Source: Bos javanicus (Eukaryota; Chordata; Mammalia; Artiodactyla; Bovidae). Taken from it: 64,000 nucleotides of DNA. A program made the position numbers and the translations under genes. Every line of letters starts with the position of its first letter. Position 1 is the first letter of the stretch. The stretch is taken from NCBI RefSeq assembly GCF_032452875.1, contig NC_083882.1, forward strand, positions 30,806,001 to 30,870,000, given 5' to 3'. Shown here piece by piece: positions 57,038 to 64,000 of the stretch. Below the pieces are notes generated by a model. The model had not been told where the DNA came from, searched no databases, and saw only the letters and a program-made list of their open reading frames with translations.

Positions 57038-57145
57038 GAATTCCCTGGCTGTCCAGTGATTAGGACTCGGTACTCTTACTGATGAAGGCCCCAGCTCAAT
57101 CCCTGGTTGGGGAACTAAAATCCTACAAGCTGCTCACAGTGCAGC
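57038..57145 (+). mobile_element. CHR-type SINE, 3'-truncated
   Basis: GGAATTCCCTGGCTGTCCAG to CTCAATCCCTGGTTGGGG. Confidence 0.88.
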
Positions 57146-57165
57146 ATATATCTACACACATACAT

Positions 57166-57437
57166 GCTGCTGCTGCTGCTAAGTCGTTTCAGTCGTGTCC
57201 GACTCTGTGCGACCCCATAGACGGCAGCCCACCAGGCTCCCCCTTCCCTGGGATTCTCCAGGCAAGAACACTGGAGTGGGTTGCCATTTCCTTCTCCAAT
57301 GCATGAAAGTGAAATTGAAAGTGAAGTCGCTCAGTCATGTCCGACCCTCAGCGACCCCATGGACTGCAGCCTTCCATGCTCCTCCATCCATGGGATTTTC
57401 CAGGCAAGAGTACTGGAGTGGGGTGCCATTGCTTCTG
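57166..57437 (-). mobile_element. Bov-A2 SINE
   Basis: Reverse dimer beginning (GCT)n and ending AGTACTGGAGTGGGGTGCC. Confidence 0.95.
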
Positions 57438-57554
57438 CACTTCTTTTTTTTAATGCTCACTTCTCTTGCAGCTGTAGGTTCCATCTCAGGATAAGGAAAT
57501 GCTGCATCTACATCACTGCTTTGACTGCAGCATCTAGCAGAGTCTCTGACTAGA

Positions 57555-57640
57555 TGACTAACTGGTGAATGAATGGATAGATGGATGATGAACGGGTGGA
57601 CAGATGGACAGATGTGTGTTGGATGTATGGATGCATGAAC
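57555..57640 (+). repeat. Degenerate (GATG)n microsatellite
   Basis: GGATAGATGGATGATG and GGACAGATGGACAGATG units with interruptions. Confidence 0.85.
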
Positions 57641-58555
57641 ATCCAGTTAGGAGAGCAGGAACAGCCTCCCGAAAGAACTATCATGGAGAAGAAGAGGATT
57701 ATGTTTGGGAACTTCAAGAGTCTGAGTCTGAAATCAATGAGCTGAGATGTACCTTCTCTTGCAATTCTGATCATGGAGGCTTCCTTTTCCTTCCTAAAAG
57801 TCATCAATTCAGTCCAATTCCATCTAAACTTCCCCTCAGCCCAGTTTTCTGCCGGGGAAGAATGGCTTCTCACCCAGCGGTCCCAGTCTCTCTCTCCTTT
57901 CTGCTCTCTACCCTGGCCCGCTGCTTCTCCAATTCACTTTCCCACCACGCCCTTGGATTTATGTAACTGAGTAACTGTAATTTGCACTTGTGCTTGGGCA
58001 GGGAAGTGACGAGAGCTTTGCAGTGGCCTTGAGGGGCAGAAATCTCCCTCGCCCCATCTCTACACACCCTTCTCAGGCTCAAAGCGCCAGTGGCCAACTC
58101 CATCCACACAGGCCCAGCACCAAGCCAGTCACAGAAAGAAATTAAAAGAAAAATCCTTCCATTACTGCAAAGTCAAGCTCCCTATGGCATTCTCCCCATC
58201 TCCAGGCAGAGATCACTGGTTCAGTCTTTCAGCCTTCTACAGGGCTCTGTCAGCACCTGTTCCCTTGGTCACAGACTGGGAGCTGATGTGGCGTGTCTCT
58301 TCCTGCCAAATCGAGGCACACTAAGACCAAACAGCAAAGGGGAGGTGCTTGCCCGGATTGGGCTGCCCACTTCCCAGTTTCAGCGGTCTTCATAGCTGAA
58401 ACTGGAAGACCTAAAGAGAATAAACAGAAAAGGTATTCTGGAAGGAGTTGTATGTACGTGTGTGTAGAGGGTGGGCCAGGGGAAGGGGGAAGCCTGTGCA
58501 GGTCAATCAGAGACTTAATAGTTGATATAAGAGGAGTGAATAAACAGTTTAAAAT
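57641..58555. other. Single-copy non-coding stretch
   Basis: No gene recognised. Frames of about 100 codons here have no domain. Confidence 0.45.
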
Positions 58556-58623
58556 ATTGGGTCAGCTGAAAAGTTGGTTGGGTTTTCTGTAAAATCTTTT
58601 GGAAAACCTAATGGCCAACCTAA
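58556..58623. mobile_element. Mariner-derived MITE
   Basis: TTGGGTCAGCTGAAAAGTTGG at one end and GGCCAACCTAA at the other. The imperfectly palindromic form with a TTTTCTGTAAAATCTTTTGG middle resembles ruminant mariner MITEs, with deletions in the right half. Confidence 0.7.
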
Positions 58624-58652
58624 TGATAACAGCCACCATTTCTTGGGCCTCT

Positions 58653-58865
58653 GAAAGTGAGTGTTGGTCATTCAGTCACATCGGACTCTTTGCCACCCCA
58701 TGGACTGTAGCCCACCGGGCTTCTCTGTCTGTGGAATTCTCCAGGCAAGAATACTGGAGTGGATAGCCATTCTGTTCTCCAGGGAATCTTCCCAACCCTG
58801 GAATCAAACCCAGGTCTCCCACATTGCAGGTGGATTCTTTACCATCTGAGCCAGCAGGGAAGCCA
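58653..58865 (-). mobile_element. Bov-tA SINE
   Basis: Reverse copy. The perfect 12-bp TSD TCTTGGGCCTCT lies at 58,641-58,652 and 58,866-58,877. Confidence 0.96.
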
Positions 58866-58879
58866 TCTTGGGCCTCTAC

Positions 58880-59010
58880 TACCTGTCAAACATGATGTGA
58901 AGTGTTTTGTACATAATGTTCCATTTAATTTTCAAAATGACCTAGCGATGGAAGCACTTAGGCACCCATTTTATAAGTGAAGAAAAAAGCTCACTGAGTC
59001 ACAATGCTCC
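58880..59010 (-). mobile_element. MIR SINE
   Basis: AAGTGTTTTGTACATAATG, TCCATTTAATTTTCAAAATGACC, CCCATTTTATAAGTGAAG. Confidence 0.75.
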
Positions 59011-59424
59011 TGAGTGGTTAAGCTCTAGGGCTGAGATGCTGATGTCTTGCTTTGAACTACAACTTATAACTGCTTTCCTAGGGCTAGAGATTATGAAGGA
59101 AACTGGTTTACAGTGTGGCAGAGGACTCAAGATTAGACATAAAGAACATTCTGACAATGAGAGCTCTTGGTTATAGTCAGAGTAATTGGGCTCATTAGAG
59201 CTCTTCCTCCAAGGGCCTTTACATTTAGATGAATGGAGGCTTCTATGCCTGGCTGGTTTAAGGGAAGCAGTCTCTGTTCGCAGCATGGGACTGGCTTGTT
59301 TGAACTGACAGCCTCACTGGGGTACAAGATTGCCACACACAGAACCGTTAGATGAGAGGAGAAGATAGCACAGGATGTGTGCCTGAATGCGGCTGGAAGA
59401 AAGCAAGGGCTACAGGCAGGCAGA
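59011..59424. other. Single-copy non-coding stretch
   Basis: Nothing recognised. Confidence 0.45.
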
Positions 59425-59695
59425 TGCTATTGTGGTTAAAAGCAAGGACTTTGTGGTCAGGCGGCCTCATGTTTGAGTCCCTTCTGGTTCCCCTACTTGT
59501 GTGACCCTGGGCATGTTACTTAACCTCTGGACGCCTGGGTTTCCTAGTCAGTAAAAAGAGGCTAAGAATAGAACACACTTTGGAGTGTTGCCATGAAAAT
59601 TAAATAAGATGATACATGTAAAGTGCTTGGCACAGAACTTGGACACAATAAGAACATAATGAATGGTAGCTGCTATAATCATTGTTATTGTTGGA
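59425..59695 (+). mobile_element. MIR SINE, nearly full length
   Basis: Best-preserved MIR in the window: TGTGGTTAAAAGCAAGGAC, GTGTGACCCTGGGCATGTTA, AGTGCTTGGCACAGAACTTG. Confidence 0.92.
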
Positions 59696-59975
59696 GTTCA
59701 GAGTAGGGAGAGAATAGAGCAGAGCTATAGGTCAGTAGCCTGGGAAACTTCCTGGCAAACTTCAGCTTTTTGTCCTAGTCTTGAAGAGTTGGTCAGATAA
59801 AATCCAAAGAAAGGCGATGGACAGAAGTAGGGCTTGCAAAATGGAGTGAGACTTCAAATTCTCTATCTTAAAAGAAAAATCTAGTGTGATCTGTGGTTGA
59901 ATTCAAGGACACTGATTATGCAGAAGAGGTGGCAGAAAGAGATGAGGTTTCTATAATTCGAATAGTGACATAGAT

Positions 59976-60339
59976 TCTTTCGAATTGTGGTGCTGGAAAA
60001 GACTCTTGAGAGCCCCTTGGACAGCAAGGAGATCAAACCAGTCAACCCTAAAGAAAATCAACCCTAAATATTCATTGGAAGGACTAACGCTGAAGCTGAA
60101 GCTCCAATAATTTGGCCACCTGATTTAAAGAGCCAATTCATTGGAAGAGACCCTGATGCTGGGAAAGATTGAGGGCAAAAGGAGAAGGGGGTGGCAGAGG
60201 TTAGGTAGCACCACCGACTCAATGGATATGAGTTTGAGCAAATTCCAGGAGATAGTGAAGGACAGAGGAGCCTGGCGTGCTGCAGTTCATGGGGTCGCAA
60301 AGAGTTGGACACAACTTAGTGACTGAACAAAAACAGCAA
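59976..60339 (+). mobile_element. BovB (RTE) LINE 3' end
   Basis: ATTGTGGTGCTGGAAAAGAC to TTGGACACAACTTAGTGACTG. Confidence 0.93.
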
Positions 60340-60804
60340 AAGACAGTCTTAAAAACCTAGAAAAGAAACCAGACACACAGGGCTTCTTTGCTTACTTCTT
60401 CCGGGATCTCACTGGGGTGAAGAGGAAGGGGCCTGGGAATATGGCTGGGGGCAGAGCCTGATGATGGATGGGGGACAGGACCTGAAACAGGAAGTTAGGA
60501 AATGTGGGTGAGGCCCTAATGACTCATGTGAGAAGACCTAATTCTAAGGCTGGATTGAGATGAGTGTCCTGTCAGGCAGGAGGCCAGTTTTGAGACCCTG
60601 GGCATCCCTCCAGCCCTGCCAGCTCAGGGTGGGAGGCCCTCGGGGGGCATTCTGTGCTACTCCACTGTTCTCTTGACAGCCCGCCTTATCTCTCTAATGG
60701 GAAGATAAACTCCTTAGGGACCAGGATGTTTCCTCAGGAAAGATGCTGTTTGTTTTAGATCCACTAAGCTTAACCCTCTGTCAGGTTGTCAGCTATCAAC
60801 CCCT
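60340..60804. other. Single-copy non-coding stretch
   Basis: Nothing recognised. Confidence 0.45.
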
Positions 60805-60965
60805 GAGATCAAGCATCACTGGGTGTTTGTTAAAAATGCAGATTTTCAGTTCTTTTTCTTAAGAAGTCAGGTTGACTAGATTTAGGGATCTAGGTATCTG
60901 TGTTTTTAATAGGCACCTAGGTGATTCTTTTGATAAAACAAATTTGGAAAACATCGAATTAGATA
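60805..60965 (+). mobile_element. MER5A-like DNA transposon
   Basis: GTTTGTTAAAAATGCAGATTTTCAG and AATAGGCACCTAGGTGATTC. Confidence 0.7.
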
Positions 60966-61018
60966 ATCCTCTGAATCCCTTTCAGTCTTAAATTTATGCC
61001 GCAGAGTGTAGTAAGAAG

Positions 61019-61576
61019 TCCAGTTCAGATGCTCAGTCGTGTCTGACTCTTTGCGACCCCACGAACTGCAGCATGCCAGGTTTCCCTGTCCATCACCAAC
61101 TCCCAGAGCTTGCTCAAACTCGTGTCCATCAAGTAGGTGATGCCATCCAACCAACTCAACCTCTATCGTCCCCTTCTCCTCCTGCCTTCAATCTTTCCCA
61201 GCATCAGGGTCTTTTTCAATGAGTCAGTTCTTCGCATCAGGTGGCCAAAGTAAACTGGAGTTTTGGCTTCAGCATCAGTCCTTCCAATGAATATTCAGGA
61301 CTGATTTCCTTTAGGATGGACTGGTTGGATCTCCTTGCAGTCCAAGGGACTCTCAAGAGTCTCCTCCAGCATCACAGTTCAAAAGCATCAATTCTTCAGT
61401 GCTCAGCTTTCTTTATGGTCCAACTCTCACATTCATACATGAGTACTGGAAAAAAACATAACTTTGACTAGATGGACCTTTGTCAGCAAAGTAATGCCTC
61501 TACTTTCTAATATGCTGTCTAGGTTGGTTATAGCTTTTCTTCCAAGGAGCAAGCTTCTTTTAATTTCATGACTTCA
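61019..61576 (-). mobile_element. BovB (RTE) LINE 3' half
   Basis: 558-bp reverse copy, GTTCAGATGCTCAGTCGTG to CTTCTTTTAATTTCATGAC. The perfect TSD GTAGTAAGAAG lies at 61,008-61,018 and 61,577-61,587. It is the nearest BovB to the OAF promoter (about 1 kb). Confidence 0.97.
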
Positions 61577-61587
61577 GTAGTAAGAAG

Positions 61588-62400
61588 AGCTCTGGGCTAG
61601 TAGTAAGGAAGTGGTTCTGGGCACCCCCTGCAGTTCAAGACACCTAACTCTGCTGGCACCCTCACGGTCCCTGGGTGCTTGGGTACCTGTTGTCATCGTT
61701 ACTAACCTGTGCTGGGGAAAACCTAGATGGGAAGAAGGCTGAAGAGAAGGGTATTCAACATCTGTGATTAAGATCTGGGAAAAAATAGGGGAACACAGAA
61801 TAAAGAGAAGTGAAATGAATATCAAGGAACAACAGGTTCTGAACATCCCTCTGGCATTTTCTCTTCTGGAACTGGCAGGACTTTGTAGGTGTCAGCAAAT
61901 AGGCGTCACCCACTATACCCAGGGGACACTTAGGCCCAAAGAACTTTTCAAATGTTTCCAAAGCACACAGCTAATCAGAGGAAGCAGGAATCCACATCCC
62001 TCCTGCCTTCACCAATTCACTGTTGGAGTGCATGGCAAGGCACCCATTTCTGTGGGTTTGTGGGACAGCCTCTGATGGTCAAGCGCATCTTGAGTCCCTG
62101 GACATCCTCCAGAATGGTCTGCAATCTACTGTTTTCCTGAATTTGCTCAGACTATCTGTGGGATAGTGAACAGGGGTCTGGGGAGGTGGGCAAGACTGGG
62201 GAGAAGTCGTGAAGGGGGAAAGTAAGGGCGACCAGACCGAAAAGAACCTGCGCAGGGGCTCAGAAAATGTGGGCACTTCAAGGGCCATGTCCAGAGAGGC
62301 GGCCTGACTGATCAAGATTTCACACCTGACGGATGTCAATGCCAGCAGAACCTCAGCCCCTGTCTCCTGATCTATGGCAGTCAAAAGGCTGAACGCGAGG
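61588..62400. other. Single-copy stretch upstream of OAF CpG island
   Basis: No gene. A weak reverse MIR lies at about 61,885-61,990 (CCAAAGCACACAGCTAATCAG). It may hold proximal regulatory DNA of OAF. Confidence 0.5.
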
Positions 62401-62499
62401 TGAGGTCCGATTTTGCAGAAGCAGCGCAGAAATTCGCCGTCTCAGAGAAACTGAAAAGACCAAACAAAACCCCTAAAACACCAAGCCCGATTCTTTCAT

Positions 62500-64000
<1,501 letters not shown>

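Overview
The window is mammalian nuclear DNA from a ruminant, almost certainly a bovid. It is full of Bov-tA and Bov-A2 SINEs, CHR-type tRNA-derived SINEs and BovB (RTE) LINE pieces, a combination known from ruminants. Older layers are also present: L1, L2, MIR and MER5A. The sequence does not separate cattle from sheep, goat or buffalo.

Only one protein-coding gene can be supported. It is exon 1 of OAF (out at first homolog) at the right end, plus strand. Its start codon is at 63,140, an in-frame stop lies upstream at 63,050-63,052, and a canonical splice donor follows base 63,406. The exon sits in a strong CpG island (about 62,500-63,500) with GC boxes, and intron 1 runs off the window. From known mammalian gene order (TRIM29 transcribed away from OAF on human 11q23.3), the 62 kb to the left is the TRIM29-OAF intergenic interval. 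No recognisable TRIM29 exon is present.

Layout: 0-13 kb is AT-rich and made mostly of minus-strand L1 pieces broken by younger SINEs. An isolated CpG-dense patch lies at 13.5-13.8 kb. From 13 to 52 kb the DNA is GC-richer, single-copy and non-coding, dotted with SINEs and MIRs. It also holds a BovB copy with a recognisable but broken reverse transcriptase (24.1-25.8 kb), a minus-strand solo LTR (39.1-39.8 kb) and a (CA)n microsatellite (37.5 kb). A nested L1/BovB/SINE complex with a roughly 98-bp direct repeat lies at 52.5-54.6 kb. Mixed unique and repeat DNA then leads to the OAF promoter.

I see no operon, CRISPR array, integrated phage or undescribed protein system. The features most worth a second look are a near-perfect 66-bp-arm palindrome (18.9 kb), the long duplicated flank of a BovB insertion (52.7/53.7 kb), the isolated CpG patch (13.5 kb), a possible orphan exon (54.8 kb) and an upstream ORF in the OAF leader. 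Most long reading frames are by-products of SINE sequence or GC-rich DNA and are not genes. Repeat family names come from recognising consensus sequence by eye; ends are usually good to about 10 bp for SINEs with target-site duplications (TSDs) and to tens of bp for old elements.
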